Positions 42,501 to 51,190 of a DNA stretch of 64,000 bases are shown piece after piece. This DNA is from PALSA-1353 sp050014015 (lineage in GTDB: Bacteria; Planctomycetota; Phycisphaerae; Tepidisphaerales; Tepidisphaeraceae), in assembly GCA_050014015.1 (NCBI GenBank), contig JBEKEC010000021.1, positions 1 to 64,000 of the forward strand. Reading direction: 5' to 3'. The notes beneath the pieces are model-generated. The model saw nothing but the letters and a program-made list of their open reading frames with translations, had not been told where the DNA came from and searched no databases. A program made the position numbers and the translations under genes. How positions within the stretch are numbered: the first letter of the stretch is position 1; each line of letters starts with the position of its first letter.

Positions 42501-45186
42501 TGTCGGTGCCGCTCAGGGTGACTATTCCGATGCCGGACATGGAAACGGAGCCCGAGCCGGTGATGGCGCTGGCCACGTTCAGAGACGAGGAAAGATTAAA
42601 TGCCAGGCTGCCGCCATTGGCGATTGCAGCGGTGCTGGTTCCGAGCGATCCGGTCGCGCCACCGGTACCGATCTGCAAAGTCCCGTTGAGGATGGTGGTT
42701 CCACCACTGTAGCCATTGTTGCCCGAGAGTATGACCAGGCCGCTGCTGGAATCGGTGATGGCCCCGACGCCGCCGATCGCGCCCGAAATGGTGAGGGTAT
42801 TGCTGGCGTTGCTGACGCCAATCTGCAGATTGGAGTTAAGCGTCATCGGGGCGCTGATGGTGTGATTGCCGTTGGTGTCATAGATGAAACCGGTCACGGC
42901 GGAGCCGCCGTTATCAACGATCAGATAGCCGCCCGATCCTTGCGTGATCGTATAGGAGGCGGAGCCGTTGTTGAACACGAGGTTGCCGACCGTCTCGTTG
43001 CCATCCAGGGTGACGTTAGAAGAGGAACCAAGAACGGGTCCGAGAGTCGCCAGGGCGCCGACGGAATTCGGCACGCCGGCGGTCCAGTCTGTTCCAGTTG
43101 CCCAGCTTGCACCGGTGGCCTTGTTCCAAACGGTGGAGCTTCCGCCGCCGGCAATCGTCAGGGTGATATCGTTTCCGCTGGTGCCCCAGGTGTAGGTCAC
43201 GCCGATCTGGGGATCCAGGATGTTGAGGAGACCAGAGACGCTGCCCGCAGTGTACGCCGAGGGGAATTGGAAGATGTTATAGGTGCCGTTGGTGTCGAAC
43301 GGGGTGGCAGTGGCGCCGGCCGTTACAAGGTCGATCCCGGGGGTCCCGGCGACAGTCAATCCATTGGCGGTGGTGATGTTGGCCAGGCTATTCGACGCCG
43401 GGCTGAAAGTGTAATTGAGGACGGAAGAGTTCGCCAGCGAGAGGGAAGTCATGGTCAGAGTTCCGACTCCAGCGCCGGCGCCATGGCTGATTCCCGCATC
43501 ACCAGGCTGAAGAGTGCCTCCGGATGCGATGGTAACCGGCGCCTGAATGGTGCCGATGCCGCCCACTCCACCGCCGGTGTTGACGGCGACGGTAGTCGTG
43601 CCCAGGGCGTTGGTCGCATTGTCGGCTTGCAACAACCCGGCATTGATCGTGGTGCCGCCGCTATAAGAGTTTACGCCGGTGAGGGTCACGATGCCGGTGC
43701 CGTTATTAATCACGCTTCCGGAACCGGAGATGGCGTTGGCTTCTGAAAGAGCCGTGTCGGAGCGATTGAAGACCAGGACCGAGTTGTTGCTCACGGCCCC
43801 CGTGCCCATGTTGCCGGTGGCGGTATTGTTTCCGATCTGGAGGGTTCCACCGGAAATCGTAGTCCCGCCGCTAAAGGTGTTGGTGCCGGTGAGAGCCAAA
43901 GTGCCGGCGGTAAGTATCAAAGCGGTCGTGGCGGTGGCGGTATTGGCGGTTCCGTTTTCAATCGTCCCGGCGAAGACAGTGCTCTGGATCGTCCCGCCGC
44001 CGATCGAGAAAGTGGTGGTGTGCGTGGCGTTCTTGCGGTCACCCTCAAGGAGCGTGCCGGAGCCACCGGCCAAGGATCCAAAGTCAATCGTGGCGGAGGT
44101 GGCGGAGGTGCCGTTATTATTGGCGAAATATGCGGTACTGGTGCCCAGGTCCAGCCCGAAGGTGCCACCGGTGATGACACTGAATCCAGTCGCGTCTGTG
44201 AATCCGAAAAGCGCCGAGCTGGTGCCCAATTCGATGAGGCCGGTATAGCCGGAGAGAATGCTACCGCCGGCGCCTGTTGCGAGGATGCTTAAATTCCCTG
44301 TTCCATCCGAAATATTCAGTTGTCCGCTGCCGGTGATGGCGCCGGCGAGCTGAGTTCCGGAGAGAATTGTGCTAGCGGAATTGACGACGATGGGGTTATA
44401 GAACCCGTTATTGCCGGATGAGCTGCCTTGGAAGGTTACGGACCCGCCGGCAAGAATCAGCGTGCCGGTGCCCATGGAGGTATTAACGCCGGTCCCGGTT
44501 GAGTTAGCGCCGATAGCCAGCGTGCCCGAGTTCACCGTCGTATTGCCGGTGATCGCGTTAGCCGCGGTCAGGGTGACGGTTCCAGTGCTGTTGACAATGA
44601 TGTTGTTCGAACCACCGTTAATGACGCCGGTGAACGTCGCGTTGCCGGCGCCGGCGAAGGTGAGATTTCCGTTAAGCGTACTGGTGATCGATTCCGTGAA
44701 GGTGGCTCCCGTGCCGACGTTGATGGTTTCGGCTGTGCCGAGGACCAGGGCATCAGAAAGGGTAAGGCTCTGGGTGGCGGCCGACATATTGACGCCGGAA
44801 CTTGCCAACGTCAGGGTGTTTGAAGCGTCAGTGCCGCCGCCAATCAGGACGGCCAAGCTTGGGTTGGTGACGGAAAGCCCGGCCCAAGTGGTGTTGGCTC
44901 CAAGGGTGAAGGTGGTGGTGGCGGTGAGTGCGGTGCCGGAATCGAACTGGGCGAGGTCGCCGGAACCCGGAGGCCCGCTCAAAGCGCCAGTCTCATCGTG
45001 CCATGCCCCAGCCACGTTGAGGGTTGTAAGAGTCCCATTGGCGCCGAAAGTGTCGGCATGGGAAGCCGCGGCCCAACCGGCGAAAGCCGTGGCGGCGGAA
45101 AGTGCCATCAAGGATTTTTTCCTGCTGATGATTTGACGTGTATGACGAGAAAAAGCGCCCGCTAAAGTCTGCCGCTGCGCGACCAT
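39562..45186 (-). CDS. Giant autotransporter-type repeat protein with dockerin-like module and PEP-CTERM signal
   Basis: A 1874-residue predicted surface protein. The start at 45186 has GGAGG nine bases upstream. The N-terminus is a long signal peptide (basic SRHTRQIISRKKS, hydrophobic core, cleavage near ASHA at 44). At least five autotransporter-associated beta-strand repeats are visible: GTNTFSGGTTISGGTLQIGN, GVNSYSGGTTINAGLLQADN, GNNGYSGGTTILNGTLQIGT, GTDTYAGTTTITGGTLQVGN and GVNTYTGGTTISAGFI. The dockerin-like pair (DANLDGIVNAADFTILAANF and GDFNYDGLVNAADFTDLAAN) lies at about 1755-1815 and the PEP-CTERM signal (VPEPATTGLLALGAIGILAR and an Arg tail) ends the protein. It is extremely rich in Thr, Ser, Gly and Asn. 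The fold is probably a beta-helix fibre. No enzymatic motif is seen. Confidence 0.9.
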   Translation of the reverse strand: MVAQRQTLAGAFSRHTRQIISRKKSLMALSAATAFAGWAAASHADTFGANGTLTTLNVAGAWHDETGALSGPPGSGDLAQFDSGTALTATTTFTLGANTTWAGLSVTNPSLAVLIGGGTDASNTLTLASSGVNMSAATQSLTLSDALVLGTAETINVGTGATFTESITSTLNGNLTFAGAGNATFTGVINGGSNNIIVNSTGTVTLTAANAITGNTTVNSGTLAIGANSTGTGVNTSMGTGTLILAGGSVTFQGSSSGNNGFYNPIVVNSASTILSGTQLAGAITGSGQLNISDGTGNLSILATGAGGSILSGYTGLIELGTSSALFGFTDATGFSVITGGTFGLDLGTSTAYFANNNGTSATSATIDFGSLAGGSGTLLEGDRKNATHTTTFSIGGGTIQSTVFAGTIENGTANTATATTALILTAGTLALTGTNTFSGGTTISGGTLQIGNNTATGNMGTGAVSNNSVLVFNRSDTALSEANAISGSGSVINNGTGIVTLTGVNSYSGGTTINAGLLQADNATNALGTTTVAVNTGGGVGGIGTIQAPVTIASGGTLQPGDAGISHGAGAGVGTLTMTSLSLANSSVLNYTFSPASNSLANITTANGLTVAGTPGIDLVTAGATATPFDTNGTYNIFQFPSAYTAGSVSGLLNILDPQIGVTYTWGTSGNDITLTIAGGGSSTVWNKATGASWATGTDWTAGVPNSVGALATLGPVLGSSSNVTLDGNETVGNLVFNNGSASYTITQGSGGYLIVDNGGSAVTGFIYDTNGNHTISAPMTLNSNLQIGVSNASNTLTISGAIGGVGAITDSSSGLVILSGNNGYSGGTTILNGTLQIGTGGATGSLGTSTAAIANGGSLAFNLSSSLNVASAITGSGSVSMSGIGIVTLSGTDTYAGTTTITGGTLQVGNTAALSTGQLAFTGAGVLDLNGNSITLSTISGTTGKIDSSLLAGTPTLTISSGVTQSFGGVIADTQGALTLVKAGSGTLNLTGVNTYTGGTTISAGFIKVPASNNLGTGTITVGDALGLQLGTGVNISNTIALNGGSNEFEDVPDGGASATISGNIIEGSTGPQLRLGTSHVNSGTGLPDSTLTLTGAANAITQEVLFTKGNIIYAGSGSIVSTSTSPVVVGRSSSSSDMNLTIENNASITGVGVDVGGLDSTSDDLDTTLTIANNGSLSAGTGVFNLNNSLNKNANTLYAVSISMSGNANITAGSFTDLTTGIAPTTFTINGGSLTASANDPSATVKWFPLITNASNGAGTALTIQVGSSGVNINNGGFAITVAQPFAGGGGGFVNFLGSGTTTLAAASSYTGNDTVSAGTLSIADTSGSATGTGTTLTISPGATLASSPAVAGAMVSQNVLASGATVAPGGTLAFGTLTVGGLTTSSATTLSFDLGTGAGPTISNGDMLTLGSGTISVAAATQITLSGIPTVGDTYELIGGNIAGLTTGDFTVTNAPLSGQSYAVVDSGGFIGVTVNAGLVYTSNLIWNGTAAGHVNNGLFDTATSYNWNVGTLVTQFNAADNVTFNDNNGGNYAVTVNATVSPGSVTMSNSTGNYTISGTGKIADTGTLAKSGTGTVSVGAALSVAGTTNISAGTLAVATGGTVTTGATTVGGTLAVTGGTLNAGATSLTGVFSQSGGKATFAGINGAGSIAITGGTASLAVGSGQSSVGALTISGTGALDLVNNHLYINYGSGSDPISTVIGYIKSGYNGGGWNGPGIMSSAAQAPVGGLVYGIGYADSADLNNPANLAADQIEVKYTLLGDANLDGIVNAADFTILAANFNQPVTGWDQGDFNYDGLVNAADFTDLAANFNQSAGAAAVSAGDVAALDAFATANGLSLPTSSVPEPATTGLLALGAIGILARRRRRSM

Positions 45187-45652
45187 GGAATGCCCTCCAG
45201 TTGTATATTTAGCGCCTGGGGAAATGAAACATTCATCTCAAGCGCCGAATCATTATCCCGCGGTAGGCGGGAAACTAATGCCGCCAAGTGTCCGTAACTT
45301 CGCAGAATATACCCGATGTGGGAGCGAAAGGGAAAGAAAAATATTTCCCGCTCTACGGACACTTTTGTAACCACGTGCGTCATTTCGGCCCTTACGGCCG
45401 ACTTGAAAAAGGTTCGCGATTTCATTGATATTCCGGGACCCATTAAGTTGCCTGTGACGCCTATGCTGGCGGGGGCGAAAACTCCACCCCCCCTAGTACC
45501 GGAAATTCGGTGACAAAAACACATCAAACGAAATTGAAAAAACCTTGTAAACCGCCCCGAATGCGGTATCGTCAGTATGGCATATTGTGACGGAAGTGAC
45601 CGAGTAGTGGCAAATGCACGTACAGGACGTTACCCGTGAACGGAGGCCTTCC
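45187..45652. promoter_or_regulatory. Divergent region between giant PEP-CTERM gene and prepilin-like gene
   Basis: A 466-base gap between divergent genes. It should contain both promoters and a leader for the large gene. A G-run/C-run segment at about 45470-45495 could form local structure. No gene, riboswitch or clear operator was found. Confidence 0.35.
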
Positions 45653-46597
45653 ATGAACCGAGGTAGAGTTGGGTTTACTAGGGTCGGTTTTACTCTGGTC
45701 GAGTTGCTAGTGGTAATTGGCATCATCGCCATACTGATTGGCATTTTGCTTCCGGCTCTGCAGAAGGCTCGAACGCAGGCGGTGCTGACCCAATGTGAAA
45801 GCAATCTGCGTGAAATTGGGCAGGCGACGATAATGTATTGCCAGGAAAATGGCGGGTATTTTCCAGAACTCTACCACGATCCGGCGGCTTCAGCCGGTTT
45901 GCAGGGATTTCAGCAGCCCATTTACTCCTATTACGTAAAGAATCGTGACGTCACGTACAACAACTCTGATCCCACCCAGAGCGGCGGACTGACGTTTCCG
46001 GGGACAGTTTTCCAACTCGGGCGTTTGTATGCGACGGGGTACCTGAAAAATCCGCAAGTGTGCTATTGCCCGGCAGCCAACGACAATCCGGCCTTTGGCT
46101 GGAATGCGATGAATACTTCGCCGAACCCATGGCCTACGGACTACGGTACGACGTATCGCGCGGGTTACCAGTTCAACCCCTATTACAACCTTGTTTCCAC
46201 CGGCGCGGGATCAACTCCGCCGAACGCACAAGCCTTTTTCAAGATTGCGAAGTTTCCCAAAACGTTTCTTTTGGCGCTTGACACCATCGATACATCGCAA
46301 GACGCCGAGCATGTCGGCGGCAGTCAGATTCCATCCTGGAACGTGCTTCTCGTTGACGGCCATGTAACCAATGTCGCCAGTAACACCGTCTTTCAAATTT
46401 TGCAGACAAATGGCGGCGCGACATGGGCTCAGCCCCCTGCCGGCGGCTATGAGGATGTGCGCTATGCGCTGGAAACCCTGGCCAGCGGCGGCGATCTGGG
46501 CTATGTCACCAAGCACGGGACCGCTGGGGTGACCAGCCAGGCTGTTTATTGGAAGCACAGTCTTGGTGAAACAAACGGTGGGCACCCTGCGTGGTAA
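45653..46597 (+). CDS. Prepilin-like protein with type II secretion/type IV pilin N-terminus
   Basis: A 314-residue protein. The start at 45653 (MNRGRVGFTRVGFTLVELLV) has GGAGG eight bases upstream. The prepilin signal is GFTLVELLVVIGIIAILIGI: cleavage after Gly, then Phe and Glu at +5, leading a long hydrophobic helix. The rest is a globular pseudopilin-like domain, with AEHVGGSQIPSWNVLLVDGH near the end, the His-to-DGH motif of planctomycete prepilin-like proteins. Planctomycete genomes carry many of these, often with carbohydrate-active genes as here. A prepilin peptidase would process it; none is in the window. Confidence 0.88.
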   Translation: MNRGRVGFTRVGFTLVELLVVIGIIAILIGILLPALQKARTQAVLTQCESNLREIGQATIMYCQENGGYFPELYHDPAASAGLQGFQQPIYSYYVKNRDVTYNNSDPTQSGGLTFPGTVFQLGRLYATGYLKNPQVCYCPAANDNPAFGWNAMNTSPNPWPTDYGTTYRAGYQFNPYYNLVSTGAGSTPPNAQAFFKIAKFPKTFLLALDTIDTSQDAEHVGGSQIPSWNVLLVDGHVTNVASNTVFQILQTNGGATWAQPPAGGYEDVRYALETLASGGDLGYVTKHGTAGVTSQAVYWKHSLGETNGGHPAW

Positions 46598-46652
46598 GCC
46601 GTCTCTTGGCGGCATAGCGCCATCGGAAGCACATCAACGCGAATCGACGCAG

Positions 46653-46800
46653 GGTTAGAGTATTGAGATATTCTTCGATAGCATTGTAGCCAGACGGCGC
46701 CATGCCCCGCGCAATTCGGCCGGATTGTGAATGATAACCCGAAGCTTACGCATCGAATTGACTTGCTGAATCCATCGGATGCCGATCGCATCGCCCTTGC
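46653..46800 (-). pseudogene. C-terminal remnant of a pectate lyase gene
   Basis: The minus strand reads GDAIGIRWIQQVNSMRKLRV then IIHNPAEL, and after a frame change APSGYNAIEEYLNTL. The pectate lyase at 49017-50261 has RDAIDMRLIQEAQSLGRMGT then IIHDPAS and PSGYTAIEEYLNSL in the same order, with about 30 more residues between the two. So this is a decayed duplicate, with an internal deletion and frameshift, in the upstream region of the glycosidase gene. Confidence 0.7.
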
Positions 46801-46874
46801 CGCGCGAACGCTGTATACTGGCCGCACAGGCCGCGAGCGCGTGGCCAAGTATGCCCAAATCCAGGAGCATCCGA

Positions 46875-49001
46875 ATGCGAGGGATTCGAATCTCAGCTAT
46901 TTCAATCCTGTTTGCCGCGCAATGGGCCGTCAGCGCCTTGGCGCAGGCCGTCGGCAGCGACGCGCCGATCGACCGGCACGCCTTGGTCAGCCGGCATGAC
47001 ATCGTCGTCCACAACCTTGACCCAATGGGGGCGATGGCCGTCGGCAACGGTGAATTCGCGTTTAATTTCGACGTCACCGGCTTGCAGACGTTTCCGGAGT
47101 ATTACCAAAAGACGATGCCGATCGGCATCCTCAGCACCTGGGGCTGGCATAGCTTTCCCAATCCCAACGGCTACACGCTGGATCAGTACAAGCTCACTTC
47201 AATAAAGAAATATGATCGCACGTTCGTCTTTCCCTCGGCCAGCACCAGCCATCCCAGTCCGGCGGCCGCGTACCTGCGCTCCAACCCGCATCGGTTCGGA
47301 TTGGGCCGCATCGGGCTGGAAATGACCAAGGCCGATGGTTCGGCGGTTGCCATTACCGATCTGACGAATATCGAAGAAAAACTCGACCTGTGGAACGGGC
47401 TGTTGACCAGCACCTTCGAAGTGGAAGGAACGCCCGTGCGCGTTCAGACGGCGGCCCATCCGCAGCGTGACGAAGTGGCGGTGGCAGTGGAATCGCCGCT
47501 GATTCAGTCCGGCCGACTCAAGGTGCGATTGGCGTTTCCTTATGCATCAGCAAGTTTCGGACCGGACTATCAGGATTGGACCCATCCCGATTCGCACCAG
47601 ACGGTCTTCACTCACCGTGGCGACACCGGGGCCGATTTCGCGCGGACGCTGGATGGCACGCATTACTACGTTCGGGCCGCGTGGTCGCCGGGCGCATCCC
47701 TGTCCGAGACCGGCAAACACCAGTATTTATTGACCGGCTCGGCCGGCCGGATCGAGTTGACCGCTTGGTTTTCCCCGACGCCGATCGAATCGGACGCCGA
47801 CGGCGTCTCCACCGTTCAATCCGCGTCGAGCGATCATTGGCGGAAATACTGGATGAGCGGCGGAGCGATCGACTTGTCGGGCAATGACGATCCACGCGCG
47901 GCGGAATTGGAGCGGCGAATCGTGCTCTCGGAATACGTCATGGCGGTGCACGATGCCGGTCCGCTCCCGCCCCAGGAAACCGGCCTGGGCGTGAATTCAT
48001 GGTACGGCAAATTCCACATGGAAATGTACTGGTGGCACGCAGCCCATTGGGCGCTGTGGGGCCGGCCCGACATTCTGGAAATGAGCCTTGGCAACCTGAC
48101 GCAACTGATGCCGCCCGGCGAGGCGATGGCCAAGCTGGAAGGCTGCAAGGGCGTGAAATGGTCGAAGATGACCGACCCCACCGGCAGCGAAAGCCCCTCG
48201 GGCGTCGGGCCGGTCCTGGTCTGGCAGCAGCCGCATCCCATCTATCTCGCGGAACTGGTCTGGCGCGCTCATAAAGATCGCGCAACTCTCGAACGTTATA
48301 AAAAGATCGTGTTCGAGACGGCCGACTACATGGCCACCTTCGTCGATTTTGACCCGCAACGGAAGCAGTACGTTCTGGGGCCGGGCGTCAGTTCGGGGGA
48401 TGAGAAACACACCGATATCGAACACAACCTGAATCCGACGATGGAACTGGGCTACTGGAAATGGGCGTTGGAAACGGCGCAGCAATGGCGCGTGCGTCTG
48501 GGCATGGCACGCGACGAGCAGTGGGACAAGGTCATCAACAATCTGGCGCCGCTGACGGTTCGCGACGGAATTTATCCCGCGCTGGAGCTTCCAGAGGAGG
48601 ATAGAGCGGGGTTCATGCCGACGTGGCTTTACGGCGTCCTGCCCGGCGAAGGCGTGGATAAAGAGGCGATGCGGAATACGCTTGAGGCGGTTAGCGGCGC
48701 GGGCCGGGTTCAGGCGAGCGTGACGTGGGGCACGGCGATGTACGCGATGTGCGCGGCCCGGCTGAACGAACCGGAGGTGGCGATCGAACTGCTCTCCGGG
48801 AAATACGAGAACAATCCGTTCATGCCGTCCGGCTACACCGTCCGCCGCCCCGATCAGACCCCGATGTACTTCCCGGCGAACGGCGGGTGGCTCTCAGCCG
48901 TCGCCATGATGGCCGCCGGTTGGGACGGCAGCGCCGGGCACGCGCCCGGATTCCCGAAGAATTGGAAGGTGCGCTACGAAGGCTTGCAGCCGATGCCGTA
49001 G
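46875..49001 (+). CDS. Secreted six-hairpin glycosidase-like enzyme
   Basis: A 708-residue secreted protein. The start at 46875 (MRGIRISAISILFAAQWAVS) has AGGAG eight bases upstream and gives a clean signal peptide ending near ALAQA. After an N-terminal beta-sandwich-like part (about 30-290), the rest looks like an alpha/alpha six-hairpin barrel as in GH65 and GH95 families: NSWYGKFHMEMYWWHAAHWA, WQQPHPIYLAELVWRAH, HTDIEHNLNPTMELGYWKWA. The Glu in KFHMEMYWW and acidic residues in GDEKHTDIEHN are candidates for catalysis. The exact family is unsure. Placed beside a pectate lyase, it may remove fucose, rhamnose or another side-chain sugar. It ends 15 bases before the convergent pectate lyase gene. 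Confidence 0.75.
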   Translation: MRGIRISAISILFAAQWAVSALAQAVGSDAPIDRHALVSRHDIVVHNLDPMGAMAVGNGEFAFNFDVTGLQTFPEYYQKTMPIGILSTWGWHSFPNPNGYTLDQYKLTSIKKYDRTFVFPSASTSHPSPAAAYLRSNPHRFGLGRIGLEMTKADGSAVAITDLTNIEEKLDLWNGLLTSTFEVEGTPVRVQTAAHPQRDEVAVAVESPLIQSGRLKVRLAFPYASASFGPDYQDWTHPDSHQTVFTHRGDTGADFARTLDGTHYYVRAAWSPGASLSETGKHQYLLTGSAGRIELTAWFSPTPIESDADGVSTVQSASSDHWRKYWMSGGAIDLSGNDDPRAAELERRIVLSEYVMAVHDAGPLPPQETGLGVNSWYGKFHMEMYWWHAAHWALWGRPDILEMSLGNLTQLMPPGEAMAKLEGCKGVKWSKMTDPTGSESPSGVGPVLVWQQPHPIYLAELVWRAHKDRATLERYKKIVFETADYMATFVDFDPQRKQYVLGPGVSSGDEKHTDIEHNLNPTMELGYWKWALETAQQWRVRLGMARDEQWDKVINNLAPLTVRDGIYPALELPEEDRAGFMPTWLYGVLPGEGVDKEAMRNTLEAVSGAGRVQASVTWGTAMYAMCAARLNEPEVAIELLSGKYENNPFMPSGYTVRRPDQTPMYFPANGGWLSAVAMMAAGWDGSAGHAPGFPKNWKVRYEGLQPMP

Positions 49002-49016
49002 CGGTTTGGCAGTGAT

Positions 49017-50261
49017 TCAAGGTGACGTCTTCCCCGGCAAAGAGTTCAGATATTCTTCGATTGCCGTGTAGCCCGAGGGCTTCACGCGGTTGGGATCGGC
49101 GACGGGTATCTTGATCGCCGTCCCGCCTTTGATTTCACCGAAGCCGTGTACCGAGGCCGGATCGTGAATGATCGTGCCCATTCTGCCCAGCGACTGCGCT
49201 TCCTGAATCAATCGCATGTCGATCGCATCGCGATGCAGGGAATCTCCGGCGCCGGCGAACACTTTTTTGCAGGCGTCGGCGGCCAAATCCACCGTGACCG
49301 GCACCGGCGGTTTCATCGTGGGCGATCCAATCAGGGTTGGACCCGGAAAATCACCCGGTCCGGCAAGGCGGCCGCTCAATCGGCCGTCCCGGTTCAGGTC
49401 AACCAAATTACCGGATTGAAAAATATGATCCGTCGCGGTGAATTCGCCGGCAAATCGGTCCCCCGATGAAGGACCCCTGATGAAATAGTTGTTGATCAGG
49501 TCCGCGAAGTGGACCGCTTCGCTATGCCCGCCGACGTAGCCGGTGACTCCCCAGTTATACACCACGTTGTTGATGTACTGCACCGTTCCCTTGGCTTTGG
49601 GGTTGCGGCTGTGGTTGTCGATCCAAAGGTTGTGGGAGAAGGTCACGTTGTCGCTCTCGCAAAGGCAGCCAAACTGCTGAGGATCGATCCCTTCGCCGAT
49701 CAGGCAATATTGCAGCGTGACATCGCTGGAGCCGGTGAAGCCGATGCAATCCCATCGGCCCCATTCGATGGAAACGTGATCGACCATAACATTGTGGCAG
49801 TCGCGGAGTCCAAAAGCGGTCTGATGCTCTCCCCGTGGGGTCAAGCCCTGGCGCAGGCGGATGTAGCGGATGATGACGTTACGTGATGGACCGATCGAGA
49901 TATTGTAATTCTTGAAGCAGATGCCCTCGCCGGGCGCGGTCTGACCGGCGATGGTGACGTTGCTGGCGACGCGGACCTCCGAAGCCAGGTCGATGTATCC
50001 GCCGACGTCAAACACGACGATGCGCCGCTCCTTGCTGACGGCATCGCGGAACGAGCCGGGGCCGTGGTCGTTGAGGTTGGTGACGTGATAGACCTCGCCG
50101 CCGCGGCCACCGCTGGCCAATGCCCCGAATCCTTCGGCGCCGGGAAATGCGACCAACTGCGACGAAACTTTGGGCGTAGCTTCGTCGGCGGCAGAGCAGC
50201 ATGCATAAAGCGGGACCAACGCTGCCACAGTAATAACGAGGGCAAAAATATTCGGTTTCAA
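49017..50261 (-). CDS. Secreted pectate lyase-like protein (PL1 type)
   Basis: A 414-residue secreted beta-helix protein. The signal peptide is MKPNIFALVITVAALVPLYA, ending near CCSAADE. The opening FPGAEGFGALASGGRGGEVY, then VTNLNDHGPGSFRDAV and RIVVFDVGGYIDL, is typical of bacterial pectate lyase-like proteins. Conserved later segments are NVMVDHVSIEWG, and DNHSRNPKAKGTVQYINNVV, whose Arg is the expected catalytic base region. It should cut polygalacturonate by beta-elimination. It works with the GH28 enzymes in pectin breakdown, although they lie 30 kb away. A decayed copy of its 3' end is at 46653-46800. Confidence 0.85.
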   Translation of the reverse strand: MKPNIFALVITVAALVPLYACCSAADEATPKVSSQLVAFPGAEGFGALASGGRGGEVYHVTNLNDHGPGSFRDAVSKERRIVVFDVGGYIDLASEVRVASNVTIAGQTAPGEGICFKNYNISIGPSRNVIIRYIRLRQGLTPRGEHQTAFGLRDCHNVMVDHVSIEWGRWDCIGFTGSSDVTLQYCLIGEGIDPQQFGCLCESDNVTFSHNLWIDNHSRNPKAKGTVQYINNVVYNWGVTGYVGGHSEAVHFADLINNYFIRGPSSGDRFAGEFTATDHIFQSGNLVDLNRDGRLSGRLAGPGDFPGPTLIGSPTMKPPVPVTVDLAADACKKVFAGAGDSLHRDAIDMRLIQEAQSLGRMGTIIHDPASVHGFGEIKGGTAIKIPVADPNRVKPSGYTAIEEYLNSLPGKTSP

Positions 50262-50548
50262 TCGGGATTCCCCCGCATGAACCGTGGCCCGGTAAAGCCT
50301 TCGGCTACCGCGCCCGGGACTTCTTCTTTGACCGACGCCTCACGACCATCGTGATGCGATGGGCGCGATTATACCGCGCGCCGAAGTTCGGCCAAACTGT
50401 TTTCCGGGTCCCAAGTGACCGAAAAAGGCGGCGGTTTGGACGGCTGCGATGCGACCCGAAGCGTCCAAACGGCCGGCATGGTTGAAGATTCTGAGTCAAT
50501 CGGTAATATGCGGCGAAACGCTGAATTTCCGAAAGATTCAGCACGGCC
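50262..50548. promoter_or_regulatory. Upstream region of pectate lyase gene and tRNA-Tyr
   Basis: A 287-base stretch without a gene. It should hold the promoters of the minus-strand pectate lyase and the plus-strand tRNA. A perfect hairpin GCTGAAT-9-ATTCAGC lies at 50520-50542, six bases before the tRNA. Nothing else stands out. Confidence 0.35.
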
Positions 50549-50631
50549 GGGCGTGTACCGAAGTGGACAAACGGGTCAGACTGTAAATCTGATGGCTTAA
50601 GCCTTCGTAGGTTCGAATCCTACCGCGCCCA
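50549..50631 (+). tRNA. tRNA-Tyr (GTA)
   Basis: An 83-base type II tRNA. Acceptor GGGCGTG pairs with CGCGCCC (one G-T pair), discriminator A at 50631. The anticodon loop is ACTGTAAAT with GTA at 50583-50585, read in the stem CAGA/TCTG. A long variable arm (GGCTTAAGCC) and T-arm GTAGG-TTCGAAT-CCTAC follow. CCA is not encoded. It lies just past the end of the convergent hydrogenase operon. Confidence 0.95.
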
Positions 50632-50648
50632 ATTGAATAGCGGGACGT

Positions 50649-51185
50649 CTACACCTTTTCCGCTCTTTCGTACACAACCAGCTCGTCTTTTCCGCGAAGA
50701 TCGGCGGGATGATAGCGGGGGATGGGAAGCTTCAACTGCTCGAACCTCACCGGCGCGACCTTCTTGTCAACGAGCCCAACGGCAACGGCGACGCCATAGA
50801 TGATCGCCTCCGGGCGGGGGGGACAGCCGGGGATGTAAAAGTTCACGGGCAATACCTTCTCGACCGGGCCGAGAACGGCGTAGGAGTCATGCCAGATTCC
50901 ACCACCACAGGCGCACGACCCGATTGCGAAGACGAGCTTGGGCGCCGGCATGGCCTCGTAAGCGCGGCGCAACGCCTGGGCGGTAGATCGCAGCGCCGGG
51001 CCCTGGCAGAGCATGACATCGGCATGCCGCGGCGAGCCGACGAGCTTGATGCCAAAGCGCTCGACGTCGTAGTAGGGCGTGAGGACATTGAGGACTTCGA
51101 TGTCACACCCGTTGCACCCGCCGCTATTGGCGTGGTAGACCCACAAGGATCGGCCGAACATTTTCTGGCAGAGGCTCTTGAACAT
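50649..51185 (-). CDS. Group 4 [NiFe] hydrogenase small subunit (NuoB-like)
   Basis: A 178-residue soluble iron-sulfur subunit. Ligands of the proximal [4Fe-4S] cluster are Cys24 and Cys27 (GGCNGCDIE), Cys91 (GSCACGGG) and Cys121 (PGCPPRPE). It passes electrons between the [NiFe] site of the large subunit at 52663 and the ferredoxin-like subunit at 51191. It is the last gene of the nine-gene operon, five bases after the previous gene. A NuoB of complex I is the alternative, but the large subunit keeps the nickel ligands, so this is a hydrogenase. Confidence 0.92.
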   Translation of the reverse strand: MFKSLCQKMFGRSLWVYHANSGGCNGCDIEVLNVLTPYYDVERFGIKLVGSPRHADVMLCQGPALRSTAQALRRAYEAMPAPKLVFAIGSCACGGGIWHDSYAVLGPVEKVLPVNFYIPGCPPRPEAIIYGVAVAVGLVDKKVAPVRFEQLKLPIPRYHPADLRGKDELVVYERAEKV

Positions 51186-51190
51186 GACGA

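Noticed and set aside
45460..45500. Riboswitch or structured leader around the G-run/C-run segment
   Set aside because: No conserved riboswitch core could be matched, and the complementary runs are short.
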